A DNA stretch of 64,000 nucleotides, from the NCBI GenBank assembly GCA_002842205.1, contig PHCI01000001.1, positions 124,001-188,000 of the forward strand, given 5' to 3'. The position numbers and the translations under genes were made by a program. The notes under the pieces were generated by a model. It was not told the origin of the DNA. It searched no databases and worked only from the letters and a program-made list of their open reading frames with translations. Below are positions 24,835-33,947 of this stretch, in pieces. Positions within the stretch are counted from its first letter, which is position 1. Each line of letters starts with the position of its first letter. The stretch comes from Betaproteobacteria bacterium HGW-Betaproteobacteria-3 (GTDB taxonomy: Bacteria; Pseudomonadota; Gammaproteobacteria; Burkholderiales; Burkholderiaceae_C).

Positions 24835-26058
24835 ATGAAATTCGTCAAATTCCGACCCCCACTGTGGGCTGCGGCCTCGATCGCGCTCACCTGCACGTTG
24901 ATGGCGGGCGGCGCCATGGCCCAGGCCAAGTATGGTCCCGGCGCTTCGGCCAAGGAAATCAAGCTCGGGCAGACCATGCCCTACAGCGGCCCCGCTTCAG
25001 CCTACGGCACCATCGGCAAGGTGGAGCAGGCGTATTTCAAGAAGATCAATGACGAAGGCGGCATCAATGGCCGCATGATCAACCTGGTGTCGCTGGACGA
25101 CGGCTACAGCCCGCCCAAGGCGGTGGAGCAGGTGCGCAAGCTGGTGGAGCAGGAAGAAGTTCTGGCGCTGTTCCAGACGCTGGGCACGCCCAGCAATTCG
25201 GCCATTCACAAATACGTGAATGCCAAGAAGGTGCCGCATCTGTTTCTGGCCACCGGGGCCACCAAATGGAGCGACCCCAAGAACTACCCCTGGACCATGG
25301 GCCTGAACCTGAGCTACCAGACCGAAGGCGAAATCTACGCGCGCTACCTGCTGAAGAACAAGCCCAACGCGAAAATTGCCATCCTCTACCAGAATGACGA
25401 CTACGGCAAGGACGTGCTCAAGGGCGTGAAAGAGGCGCTCTCGGGCCCCAATGCCAAGATGATCGTGGCCGAGGCCACGTATGAAGTGGCCGACCCCACG
25501 GTGGACTCGCAAATCCTCACGCTCAAGGCCTCGGGGGCCGACACCTTCATCAACATCACCACGCCGAAATTTGCCGCGCAGGCTGTGCGCAAGGTGTTTG
25601 ATTCGGGCTGGAAGCCGTTGCACCTGCTCAACAACGTGGGCGCCTCGGTGGGTTCGGTGCTGACGCCGGCCGGTCTGGACAAGTCGGTGGGTCTGGTCAC
25701 GGTGCAGTACTACAAGGATGCCAATGACCCACAGTGGAAGGACGATCCCGCCATGCTCGAGTGGCGTGCTTTCATGGCCCGTTACTACCGCGAGGGCAAT
25801 GTGGCCGACGCCAGCAATGTGTATGGCTATCTGGCCGCGCAGGCCATGGTGCAGGTGCTCAAGCAGTGCGGCAATGACCTGACCCGCGAAAACGTGATGC
25901 GCCAGGCCGCCAACCTGAAGAACGCCAAGTTCTCCATGCTGTTGCCGGGCATCACCCTGAACACCGGGCCAAACGATTTCTCGCCCGTGGAACAGGCCCA
26001 GCTTGCGCGCTTTGACGGCAAGCAGTGGGTTCTTTTTGGCGACGTGATCGGAAAGTAA
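24835..26058 (+). CDS. livK: Periplasmic substrate-binding protein, Liv system 1
   Basis: A 407-residue type I periplasmic binding protein. A long signal peptide ends near LMAGGAMAQA. The mature domain begins YGPGASAKEIKLGQTMPYSG, then has FKKINDEGGINGRMINLVSL, DDGYSPPKAVEQVRKLVEQE and ILYQNDDYGKDVLKGVKEAL. A good ribosome site (AAAGGAAG) precedes ATG 24835. It is the last gene of the operon. Ligand class cannot be read from sequence; aromatic/aliphatic acids and branched-chain amino acids are all typical of this family. Confidence 0.92.
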   Translation: MKFVKFRPPLWAAASIALTCTLMAGGAMAQAKYGPGASAKEIKLGQTMPYSGPASAYGTIGKVEQAYFKKINDEGGINGRMINLVSLDDGYSPPKAVEQVRKLVEQEEVLALFQTLGTPSNSAIHKYVNAKKVPHLFLATGATKWSDPKNYPWTMGLNLSYQTEGEIYARYLLKNKPNAKIAILYQNDDYGKDVLKGVKEALSGPNAKMIVAEATYEVADPTVDSQILTLKASGADTFINITTPKFAAQAVRKVFDSGWKPLHLLNNVGASVGSVLTPAGLDKSVGLVTVQYYKDANDPQWKDDPAMLEWRAFMARYYREGNVADASNVYGYLAAQAMVQVLKQCGNDLTRENVMRQAANLKNAKFSMLLPGITLNTGPNDFSPVEQAQLARFDGKQWVLFGDVIGK

Positions 26059-26063
26059 GGCGC

Positions 26064-26477
26064 TCAGTCGCTGCCCGACACCTTGCCGCGCAGCTTCTTG
26101 ACGGTGCCGCGCGTGGTCTTGCCGTCCAGCCGGCGCCGTTGTGAGCCGAGTGTGGGGCGGGTGGCCTTGCGCCGCTTCGGGGCGACGGCCACGCTGTCCA
26201 CCAGGTCTTGCAGGCGCTGGCGGGCGTCGGCCTTGTTCTGTTCCTGGCTGCGGCTGGTCTGGGCCTTGATCACGACCACGCCGCCTTCGGTGATCCGCTG
26301 GTCTGACAGCGCGAGCAGCCGCGCCTTGACCGCCTCAGGCAAGGACGATTCGGGGATCGAATAGCGCAGGTGCACCGCGCTGGACACCTTGTTGACGTTT
26401 TGCCCGCCCGCGCCCTGGGCCCGGATGGCGCTGAAATCCATCTCCTCTTCGCGCAACGGGATCAACGGCTCGGCCAT
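26064..26477 (-). CDS. arfB: Alternative ribosome-rescue factor ArfB (YaeJ)
   Basis: A 137-residue peptidyl-tRNA hydrolase. The catalytic GGQ sits in IRAQGAGGQNVNKVSSAVHL (about residues 18-37). The basic C-terminal tail (KRRKATRPTLGSQRRRLDGK) enters the mRNA channel of stalled ribosomes. It releases peptides from non-stop complexes without a stop codon. ATG 26477 begins at MAEPLIPLREEEMDFSAIRA. The gene is convergent with livK (five bases between stops) and divergent from dctP. Confidence 0.92.
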   Translation of the reverse strand: MAEPLIPLREEEMDFSAIRAQGAGGQNVNKVSSAVHLRYSIPESSLPEAVKARLLALSDQRITEGGVVVIKAQTSRSQEQNKADARQRLQDLVDSVAVAPKRRKATRPTLGSQRRRLDGKTTRGTVKKLRGKVSGSD

Positions 26478-26682
26478 GGCCCGGAGTGTATGCGGCAACC
26501 CGTTGCGGGTCATGCCTGCACGGATCGACGGGCCAGGCATCATGGTATTCACTGACAGGGCTTGGGGCAGGTTTCAATACAGTACGACAGTTGTTGCGTT
26601 GCGCTCGCGGCGGGCCTGTTGCTGCGGCGACGGCAACCCGCCTGCAATGCCAATCCACCGATGACCAACCGGAGACACCCTC

Positions 26683-27687
26683 ATGAACCGCCATCCCCTT
26701 GCCAAACTCCTGTGCTGCCTTGTGGCGGCGGCCTTTCCGTTCTCCGCCGCCATGGCCGACAACATCAGTCTCAAGGCGTCCCATCAGTTCCCGGGGGGCA
26801 AGGGGGATGTCCGCGACGAGATGGTGCAGATCATTGCGCGTGAAGTCGCGGCGGCGAACGTCGGGCTGGAGATCAAGGTCTTCCCCGGCTCCAGTCTCGT
26901 CAAGGCCCAGGAGCAGTGGAAAGCCATGCAGACCGGCCAGATTGACATGACGTCGTTTCCGCTGGACTACGCTTCGGGTTTTCACCCGCAGTTTGGCGCT
27001 ACCCTGATGCCGGGCCTGGTCAAGAGCCACGCGCATGCGGCACGCATCAACGCCTCGCCGTTCATGCAGGACATCCGCGGCATCATTGAGAGCGGTGGCG
27101 TCAAGGTGCTGGCCGACGCCTGGCTGGCGGGTGCATTTGGCGGCAAGGACAAGTGCATTCGCAAGCCCGAAGATGCGGCCGGCCTCAAGGTGCGCTCGGC
27201 TGGTGCCACCTTTGCCCAGATGTGGGCCGGTGCCGGGGCGTCGATTGTCTCCATCCCGTCCAACGAGGTGTACAACGCATTGCAGCAGGGCGTGGCACAG
27301 GGCACCGACACCTCGTCCGGCAGCTTTGTGTCGTTCCGGCTGTATGAGCAGCTCAAGTGCCTGACGGCGCCAGGGGACAACGCCCTGTGGTTCATGTACG
27401 AGCCGGTGCTGATCTCCAAGCGCAGCTGGGACAAGCTCAACGATGCGCAAAAGGGGGCGCTGACGGCGGCTTCCAAAAAGGCCGAAGCCTTTTTCACCGC
27501 CGAGTCCAGAAAGCTGGATGACAAGCTCGTTGAAACCTACAAGAAGAACAATGTCGAAGTCGTCACCCTGAGCGACGCCGAAGCCGACGCCTGGCGCGCA
27601 GTGGCGCAAAAAACCTCCTACAAGATCTTCTCTGAGAAGGTGCCGGGCGGCAAGGAGCTGATCGAGAAGGCCCTGAGTGTCAAGTGA
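26683..27687 (+). CDS. dctP: TRAP transporter solute-binding protein (DctP family)
   Basis: A 334-residue secreted protein with a signal peptide (MNRHPLAKLLCCLVAAAFPF...AMAD). DctP-fold features include ASHQFPGGKGDVRDEMVQII, AMQTGQIDMTSFPLDYASGF and the conserved Arg block GLKVRSAGATFAQMWAGAGA that salt-bridges a carboxylate ligand. SIPSNEVYNALQQGVAQGTD follows. It delivers an organic acid to the DctQ/DctM membrane subunits directly downstream. Confidence 0.92.
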   Translation: MNRHPLAKLLCCLVAAAFPFSAAMADNISLKASHQFPGGKGDVRDEMVQIIAREVAAANVGLEIKVFPGSSLVKAQEQWKAMQTGQIDMTSFPLDYASGFHPQFGATLMPGLVKSHAHAARINASPFMQDIRGIIESGGVKVLADAWLAGAFGGKDKCIRKPEDAAGLKVRSAGATFAQMWAGAGASIVSIPSNEVYNALQQGVAQGTDTSSGSFVSFRLYEQLKCLTAPGDNALWFMYEPVLISKRSWDKLNDAQKGALTAASKKAEAFFTAESRKLDDKLVETYKKNNVEVVTLSDAEADAWRAVAQKTSYKIFSEKVPGGKELIEKALSVK

Positions 27688-28225
27688 GGACGTGGCGACG
27701 GCCCGGCTACCGGCCTGGGTCGTCGCGGTACACGCGATTTCTCGTTTTTTCGGGGTGGCGGCAGCGGGGCTGATCCTGTTGTCGGTGCTGGTGGTCTGCC
27801 AGATGGTGTTTGTGCGCGCCGTGCTGGGGCAATCCTCGATCTGGCAAACCGAGTTCGTCACTTTTTCCATCATCGCCGCCACGTTCCTGGGGGCGCCCTA
27901 CATCCTGCTGACCCGCGGCCACGTGGCGGTGGACGTGGTGCCCATGATGCTCGGCGCTTCGGCACGGCGGGTCCTTCACATTCTGGGCAGCGTCGTGGCG
28001 CTGGTCTTTTGCGGCTTTTTTCTCTATGCCGCCATTCCGTGGTGGCGGGAGGCCTGGGAGACCGGGCAGACCACCTCATCCATCTGGCGCGCGCGGGTGT
28101 GGATCCCCTACCTGGCCCTGCCTGTCGGTTTGACTCTGCTCTGCCTGCAGTTCCTGGCCGACATCTGGCTGGTGCTGACCCGGCGTGAGTTGCCGTTCGG
28201 ACTATTGCCCACGGAGCCGTCATGA
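27677..28225 (+). CDS. dctQ: TRAP transporter small permease (DctQ family)
   Basis: A 182-residue protein with four hydrophobic segments typical of DctQ. Recognisable parts are RFFGVAAAGLILLSVLVVCQ (about 22-41), WQTEFVTFSIIAATFLGAPY, LLTRGHVAVDVVPMML and LALPVGLTLLCLQFLADIWL. It starts at GTG 27677, overlapping the last codons of dctP in another frame, so translation is probably coupled. Its stop overlaps the dctM ATG. Confidence 0.9.
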   Translation: MSSEDVATARLPAWVVAVHAISRFFGVAAAGLILLSVLVVCQMVFVRAVLGQSSIWQTEFVTFSIIAATFLGAPYILLTRGHVAVDVVPMMLGASARRVLHILGSVVALVFCGFFLYAAIPWWREAWETGQTTSSIWRARVWIPYLALPVGLTLLCLQFLADIWLVLTRRELPFGLLPTEPS

Positions 28226-29529
28226 GCCCACTGGTCATCGGCCTGCTGATCTTCGTCGTCACCACAGCGGTCCTCGTCACCGGTTTGCCCATTGCGTTTG
28301 GCCTGGGCGCTGTGGCCCTGTTCTTCATGGTCGCCTTTGACGGCTGGAACAGCATCCACTTCGTTCCCGAAACCGTTTTTGCGGGACTGAGCGACTTCAC
28401 GCTGGTGTCGTTGCCCATGTTCGTGATCATGGGTGCGGCAGTGGCGTCGTCACGCGCCGGCAGCGACCTGTACGAGGCCCTGGCACGCTGGCTGCACCGG
28501 GTGCCGGGATCGCTCGTCATCTCCAACATCGGTGCCTGCGCGCTGTTCTCCGCGCTCACAGGTTCGTCACCCGCCACCTGCGCGGCCATTGGCAAGATGG
28601 GCATTCCCGAGATGCGCAAGCGCGGCTACGACGCCGATCTGGCCACCGGGGCCATCGCCGCCGGGGGCACGCTGGGCATCCTGATTCCGCCCAGCGTCAC
28701 CATGATTCTTTACGGCATCGCCTCTGAAACGTCGATTGGCCGGCTGTTCATGGCCGGCATCATCCCGGGCCTGCTGCTGACGGGCCTGTTCATGCTGTGG
28801 GCGCTGTTTCTGAGCTGGAAACGGGGCACGCGCCTGGTGGACCAGGACCGCATCTATTCGCTCCGGGAAAAGTTCGAACTGTTGCCGCGGCTGCTGCCGT
28901 TCATTGCCGTGATCATCGGCGTGGTGTACTCGCTGTACGGCGGCATCGCCACACCCTCGGAGGCGGCGGGCGTGGGGGCGATGCTCTGTCTGGTGATGGT
29001 GATCGTCATCTACCGCGTGTGGCGACCCCAAGACCTCTGGGTGATCCTGCGCGACGGGCTGCGCGAGTCGGGCATGTTGCTCATGATCATCGGGACCTCG
29101 ATCCTGTTTGGCTACATGATGTCGTCGCTGCAGGTCACGCAGAGCGTGGCCACCTCCATTGCAGACATGCAGGTCAACAAGTGGGTGGTGCTGCTGGCCA
29201 TCAACGTGATGCTGCTGGTGGCGGGGTTCTTCCTGCCACCGGCCGCCATCATCCTGATGACGACGCCCATTCTCATGCCCGTCATCACGGCGGTGGGCTT
29301 TGACCCGATCTGGTTTGGCGTGATTCTGACCATCAACATGGAGTTGGGCCTGATCACGCCCCCGGTGGGGCTGAATCTTTTTGTCATCAACAGCATCACG
29401 CCCGACGTGCGCCTGGGCACGATCCTGCGCGGAGCGTTTCCATTCATGCTCTGCATGGTGCTGGCGATCGTCATTCTGTGCTTCTTTCCGGAACTCGCGA
29501 CCTGGCTTCCGGCCAAGGTCATGGGGTAG
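28222..29529 (+). CDS. dctM: TRAP transporter large permease (DctM family)
   Basis: A 435-residue, roughly 12-segment permease of the DctM/SiaM superfamily. It has SSRAGSDLYEALARWLHRVPG, ALTGSSPATCAAIGKMGIPE, GTLGILIPPSVTMILYGIAS and the C-terminal GLITPPVGLNLFVINSITPD. It couples sodium flow to uptake of the acid bound by DctP. ATG 28222 overlaps the dctQ stop by four bases. Confidence 0.95.
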   Translation: MSPLVIGLLIFVVTTAVLVTGLPIAFGLGAVALFFMVAFDGWNSIHFVPETVFAGLSDFTLVSLPMFVIMGAAVASSRAGSDLYEALARWLHRVPGSLVISNIGACALFSALTGSSPATCAAIGKMGIPEMRKRGYDADLATGAIAAGGTLGILIPPSVTMILYGIASETSIGRLFMAGIIPGLLLTGLFMLWALFLSWKRGTRLVDQDRIYSLREKFELLPRLLPFIAVIIGVVYSLYGGIATPSEAAGVGAMLCLVMVIVIYRVWRPQDLWVILRDGLRESGMLLMIIGTSILFGYMMSSLQVTQSVATSIADMQVNKWVVLLAINVMLLVAGFFLPPAAIILMTTPILMPVITAVGFDPIWFGVILTINMELGLITPPVGLNLFVINSITPDVRLGTILRGAFPFMLCMVLAIVILCFFPELATWLPAKVMG

Positions 29530-29667
29530 CGGCGGGTCGGGAACGGTGGGCGTGTGCTGCACGGGCGCACACGACAAGCCGCCTGGGGCGTGTGCCTATG
29601 GTTGGCAGGGGCCGTGACGGGTGTTAGCATGAACCGTTGCCGCATGACGCGTTGACGCCGATCCAAC

Positions 29668-30573
29668 ATGAAGAAACCTGCTGCCGGTCTCCTGCTCGCG
29701 CTCATCGTCGTGGTGCTCGGCGGTGCTTATTACGCCTACCAGCACGGGTACGCTCCGGTTCCTGCCCCCGAGCCTGTGGCCGCCGTGGGCCCCGAGGTGG
29801 CCGCGCTGCCCCCGATCCCCGCCGACAACGCGGCTGCGCCTGTTGCGCCGGTTCCCGAACCGGCCATTCGCCACCCCATCGAGTCCGCGGAGGCACCCGT
29901 TGCGGCCCCGTCGGCCGACGATCCGCAAGACCGTGTGGTGGCGGCGGTCACGGAGCTGGTGGGGCGCAAGAACGTGCTGACCTTCCTGCAGGTCGACGAA
30001 TTGGTGCGGCGTGTGGTGGCCACCGTGGACAACCTGGCGCGTTCGCATGCGCCTTTGACCCTGTGGCCGGTCAACCCGGCGCCCGGTCGTTTCATCACGA
30101 CCGACCCGGCGCCCGCCACGCCGGGCGAAACCTTGATCGGAGCCGACAACAGCCTGCGCTATGCGCCGCTGGTCATCTTTCTGGAGTCGGTCGATACGGC
30201 CCGAGCGGTGGCGTTCTACACCCGTCTGTACCCGCTGTTTCAGACGGCCTATGAAGAGCTGGGTTTTCCCGGCCGCTATTTCAATGACCGGCTGGTCGCG
30301 GTGATCGACGTGCTGTTGTCCACACCCACGCCCGCCAACCCCTTGCGGGTGACGCTGGTGGAGGTCAAGGGTTCGGTGCCGTCGGTGCGGCCCTGGGTGC
30401 GGTACGAGTTCTCTGACCCCGCACTCCAGTCCCTGACCGCCGGCCAGAAGATGCTGCTGCGCACCGGCGAGGTCAACCAGCGCCGGCTGACGGCCAAGCT
30501 GCGCGAGATTCGGGCAGCGATCACGCGCACCGGTGCCGCGCCGCCTGCACCCGCCGCGCCGGCCCGGCCCTGA
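29668..30573 (+). CDS. DUF3014 domain protein, membrane anchored
   Basis: A 301-residue protein. One N-terminal TM helix (AAGLLLALIVVVLGGAYYAY, about 5-24) is followed by a Pro/Ala-rich linker of about 60 residues. The DUF3014 domain starts near DDPQDRVVAAVTELVGRKNV and includes LQVDELVRRVVATVDNLARS and VAFYTRLYPLFQTAYEELGF. Function is unknown. Domain topology suggests a periplasmic protein tethered to the inner membrane. It stands alone between the TRAP operon and a TetR gene. Confidence 0.85.
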   Translation: MKKPAAGLLLALIVVVLGGAYYAYQHGYAPVPAPEPVAAVGPEVAALPPIPADNAAAPVAPVPEPAIRHPIESAEAPVAAPSADDPQDRVVAAVTELVGRKNVLTFLQVDELVRRVVATVDNLARSHAPLTLWPVNPAPGRFITTDPAPATPGETLIGADNSLRYAPLVIFLESVDTARAVAFYTRLYPLFQTAYEELGFPGRYFNDRLVAVIDVLLSTPTPANPLRVTLVEVKGSVPSVRPWVRYEFSDPALQSLTAGQKMLLRTGEVNQRRLTAKLREIRAAITRTGAAPPAPAAPARP

Positions 30574-30657
30574 ACCGTTCGGGGCCCCGCTGCCGGCCCT
30601 TATTTTCGCCAAGCGACTGCTTGCTAAAAATAGCGTGGTTTGCTATGGTTCCATGCC

Positions 30658-31341
30658 ATGGACCAACCCGCCGCGCGCCATACCGCCCCCGCCACTGCGC
30701 CGGAATCCGGGGTGGCCGCGCGGCGCCCGCGCGGGCGGCCGCGCAAGACCGTGGACGAACGCGACGACGGCAACCGCCGTGCCGAACTGGTGCGGGCGGC
30801 GGCCAAGCTGTTCCGCCGCAAGGGCTTTGACGCCACCAGCACGCGCGACATCGCCGCTGCCGTGGGCATGCGCAACGGCTCGCCGTTTTACCACTTCAAG
30901 AGCAAGGGCGTTCTGCTCCATGCGGTGATGCAAGAGGGAATGCGTGCCGCGATCGAAAGGCAGCACGAGGCGCTTCATCAAAGTGAGCAACAAACGACCA
31001 ATCCACGGGGGCTTCTGGCCGTTTTGATTCGAAATCATTTCGATGTGCTGCTGGGGCCCGGCAACGACTTCATTCCGGTCATGCTGTACGAGTCGCGGTC
31101 GATCACGGCGCGTCAGCGGGCGACGCTGGCGGCACTGCAGGGCGAATACGAAGCGCCGTGGGAACCGGTGCTGCAGGCCCTGCACCGCAGCGGCCAGTTG
31201 CAGGCCGACGTGAAGCTCGCGCGGCTTCTGATGTTCGGCGCGCTCAACTGGTCGGTGCAGTGGTTTGACCGCCGCAAGGGCGCGTCACTGGACGAGCTGA
31301 CCGACGCCGCGCTTGCCCTGTTCACCCGCGACCTGCCCTGA
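30658..31341 (+). CDS. TetR-family regulator of the atu/liu-like operon
   Basis: A 227-residue TetR regulator. A basic Pro/Arg-rich N-terminus (RRPRGRPRKTVDERDDGNRR) precedes the HTH (AELVRAAAKLFRRKGFDATS, IAAAVGMRNGSPFYHFKSKG). The C-terminal ligand domain includes LGPGNDFIPVMLYESRSITA. It is followed after 29 bp by the SDR gene, so local control of the carboxylase operon is likely. The upstream A+T patch (TTGCTAAAAATAGCGTGG, 30621-30638) may include promoter elements or a decayed copy of the dispersed repeat. Confidence 0.86.
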   Translation: MDQPAARHTAPATAPESGVAARRPRGRPRKTVDERDDGNRRAELVRAAAKLFRRKGFDATSTRDIAAAVGMRNGSPFYHFKSKGVLLHAVMQEGMRAAIERQHEALHQSEQQTTNPRGLLAVLIRNHFDVLLGPGNDFIPVMLYESRSITARQRATLAALQGEYEAPWEPVLQALHRSGQLQADVKLARLLMFGALNWSVQWFDRRKGASLDELTDAALALFTRDLP

Positions 31342-31370
31342 GCAACGCCATCTCAAGGAGAACTTTCACC

Positions 31371-32267
31371 ATGTACCGTTCCGTTTTCGTGTCCGGCCTG
31401 CTGGCGGGCAAGGTGATCCTGGTCACCGGCGGCGGCTCCGGCATCGGGCGCTGCGCCGCGCACGAACTGGCCGCACTCGGTGCCCACGTGGTGCTGATCG
31501 GACGCAAGCTCGACAAACTTCAGACGGTGGCCGGCGAGATCGTGGCCGACGGGGGCGCGCACGTGGGTCACGTGAGCTTTCATGCCTGCGACATCCGCGA
31601 CGAAGAACGGGTGCGCGGCACGGTCGCCGCCATCGTCGCCGCCCACGGGCGCATCGACGGTCTGGTCAACAACGCGGGAGGCCAGTACATCACCGCACTG
31701 GAGGCCATCAGCGCCAAGGGCTGGCAGGCCGTGATCGACACCAACCTGACTGGCGGCTTCCTGATGGCGCGCGAGTGCTACCTGCAATCCATGCAGGCGC
31801 ATGGCGGGGCCATCGTGAACATCGTCGCCGACATCTGGGGCTCGATGCCCGGCATGGGCCACAGCGGTGCGGCGCGGGCGGGGATGGTGAGTTTCACTGA
31901 AACGGCAGCGCTCGAATGGGCCCGCAGCGGCGTGCGCGTCAATGCGGTGGCACCGGGCTACATCGCCTCCAGCGGCATGGACCACTACCCGCCCGAAGCC
32001 GGCCCGATGCTGCGCGAGATGGCCGAAACGGTGCCAGCCGGACGCTTCGGCAACGAGGCCGAAACCTCGGCCGCCATCGTGTTCCTGCTCTCGCCCGCGG
32101 CCTCGTTCATCAGCGGCAGCGTGCTGCGGGTGGACGGCGCGCGGCCGCAGGTGCGCATGGGTTGGGGGGCGGTTCAGGCGCCCGTTGACGTGCAGCAGCG
32201 CGACGCGGTCAAGGCCTTTGACGGGTTTCATCGCTACCAGACGCCCAAGGTTTTTTCCTCCAGCTGA
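31371..32267 (+). CDS. PECR-like SDR oxidoreductase (citronellol/enoyl-CoA reductase-type, AtuB/AtuG-like)
   Basis: A 298-residue SDR with the cofactor motif VTGGGSGIGRCAAHELAALG (about 18-37) and NNAGGQYITALEAISAKGW. At the usual Tyr-x3-Lys site it reads GMGHSGAARAGMVSFTETAA, the arrangement seen in peroxisomal trans-2-enoyl-CoA reductase and dienoyl-CoA reductase-like proteins, which lack the classical Tyr. It therefore probably reduces or oxidises an unsaturated acyl-CoA or terpenoid intermediate. It is the first structural gene after the TetR gene. Confidence 0.8.
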   Translation: MYRSVFVSGLLAGKVILVTGGGSGIGRCAAHELAALGAHVVLIGRKLDKLQTVAGEIVADGGAHVGHVSFHACDIRDEERVRGTVAAIVAAHGRIDGLVNNAGGQYITALEAISAKGWQAVIDTNLTGGFLMARECYLQSMQAHGGAIVNIVADIWGSMPGMGHSGAARAGMVSFTETAALEWARSGVRVNAVAPGYIASSGMDHYPPEAGPMLREMAETVPAGRFGNEAETSAAIVFLLSPAASFISGSVLRVDGARPQVRMGWGAVQAPVDVQQRDAVKAFDGFHRYQTPKVFSSS

Positions 32268-32300
32268 TTTCCGCACACCCCGACTGAAAGCCCATTGACC

Positions 32301-33914
32301 ATGCCGGTGTTCGTCTCTTCATGGAATGCGCAAGACGCCCCCGCGCAACGGCGGCGCGAAGCCATGCTGGCGCGCCTGGCGCAGTTCCACGCGCTGCGCG
32401 AGCGCGCCAGCGCCGCGTCAGCCCGCTCCAGGCCGGTGTTTGACAAGCGCGGCCAGTTGCTGCCACGCGAGCGCGTGGCTTTGCTGCTTGACGCAGGCAC
32501 GCCCTGGCTGCCGCTGTGCGAGCTGGCCGGCTATCTGCAAGACACGAAAGACCCGGCTCAATCGGTGCCCGGTGGCGGCATGATCGCTGGCGTGGGTGTC
32601 GTGAGCGGCGTGCGCTGCATGGTGGTGGCCAGTGATTCGGGCATTGAAGCCGGGGCCATCCAGCCCATGGGGCTGGAAAAGATCCTGCGCGTGCAAGCGC
32701 TGGCGCTGGAGAACCGCCTGCCTTTCCTGCATCTGGTGGAGAGCGCCGGGGCCAACCTCATGAAGTACCGCGTCGAAGGCTTTGTGCACGGCGGCGCGCT
32801 GTTCCGCAACCTGGCGCGCCTGTCGGCGGCGGGCATTCCGGTGATCACGGTGCAGCACGGTTCGGGCACGGCAGGCGGCGCCTACATGCCGGGCCTGAGC
32901 GACGTGGTCATCCTGGTGCGCGGGCGCTCGCGCGCCTTTCTGGCCGGCCCGCCGTTGCTGATGGCTGCCACGGGCGAGGTGGCCACCGAGGAAGAACTCG
33001 GCGGCGCCGAGATGCACGCGGGCGTCTCGGGCCTGGGCGAGCACCTGGCCGAAGACGACCGCCATGCCCTGGGCATGGCGCGCGAGGTGGTGGCCCGCAC
33101 CGGGTGGCCGCGCGTGGCCGCGCCTCAGGCCGCCCGTCCGCCGCGCTTCGAGGTGGACGAACTGCTGGGCCTCATGTCCGACAACCTGCGCGAGCCGGTG
33201 GACATGCGCGAGATCATCGCCCGCATCGTGGACGACTCCGACCTGCTGGAGTTCAAGCCCCTGTACGGCGCGGCCACGGTCTGCGTGCAGGCGTCGATTC
33301 ACGGCCATGCGGTGGGCCTCATCACCAACAACGGGCCGATCGACGTGGCCGGCGCCAACAAGGCCACGCACTTCATCCAGCGGCAGTGCCAGTTGGGCCA
33401 GCCCATCGTTTATCTGCAGAACACCACCGGCTACATGGTCGGCAAGGACAGCGAGCAGGGCGGCATGATCAAGCACGGCAGCAAGATGATCCAGGCCGTG
33501 ACCCACGCCACCGTGCCGCAGATCACCCTTCAGTGCGGCGCGAGCTTTGGTGCGGGCAACTACGGCATGTGCGGCCGGGGCTACGCGCCGCGCTTCCTGT
33601 TCAGCTGGCCCAGTGCGCGCACGGCCGTCATGGGCGGCGAGCAGGCTGCGCGCACCATGCAGATCGTCACCGACGCTGCCATGGCCCGCAAGGGCCTCAC
33701 GCCCGACCCGGTGCAGGCCAAGGTGCAGTTTGAGCAGATCGTGTCGATTTTTGAAGCCCAGGCCGATGCGTTCTACACCTCGGGGCTGGTGCTGGACGAC
33801 GGCGTCATCGACCCCCGCGACACCCGCGCCGTGCTGGCGCAATGCCTGGACCTCTGCGCCACGGCCGAACGCACGACGCTGCGGCCGATGCAGTTTGGCG
33901 TCGCGCGGATGTGA
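32301..33914 (+). CDS. Acyl-CoA carboxylase carboxyltransferase (beta) subunit, AtuC/LiuB-like
   Basis: A 537-residue carboxyltransferase of the biotin-dependent MCC/GCC/PCC family. It has crotonase-like domains with VESAGANLMKYRVEGFVHGG (about 150-169), TVQHGSGTAGGAYMPGLSDV and LQNTTGYMVGKDSEQGGMIK, then QCGASFGAGNYGMCGRGYAP. It transfers CO2 from carboxybiotin to the gamma carbon of a 2-enoyl-CoA such as methylcrotonyl- or geranyl-CoA. The partner biotin carboxylase is two genes downstream. ATG 32301 was chosen over the nearby in-frame TTG at 32295. Confidence 0.9.
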   Translation: MPVFVSSWNAQDAPAQRRREAMLARLAQFHALRERASAASARSRPVFDKRGQLLPRERVALLLDAGTPWLPLCELAGYLQDTKDPAQSVPGGGMIAGVGVVSGVRCMVVASDSGIEAGAIQPMGLEKILRVQALALENRLPFLHLVESAGANLMKYRVEGFVHGGALFRNLARLSAAGIPVITVQHGSGTAGGAYMPGLSDVVILVRGRSRAFLAGPPLLMAATGEVATEEELGGAEMHAGVSGLGEHLAEDDRHALGMAREVVARTGWPRVAAPQAARPPRFEVDELLGLMSDNLREPVDMREIIARIVDDSDLLEFKPLYGAATVCVQASIHGHAVGLITNNGPIDVAGANKATHFIQRQCQLGQPIVYLQNTTGYMVGKDSEQGGMIKHGSKMIQAVTHATVPQITLQCGASFGAGNYGMCGRGYAPRFLFSWPSARTAVMGGEQAARTMQIVTDAAMARKGLTPDPVQAKVQFEQIVSIFEAQADAFYTSGLVLDDGVIDPRDTRAVLAQCLDLCATAERTTLRPMQFGVARM

Positions 33915-33947
33915 AGCCTTGCGGGACAGACCCGACGGAGACCGACC

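Noticed and set aside
30613-30655. Full copy of the dispersed repeat upstream of the second TetR gene
   Set aside because: Only the TTTGCTAT end and an ATAGCG segment match; too little to call a copy.
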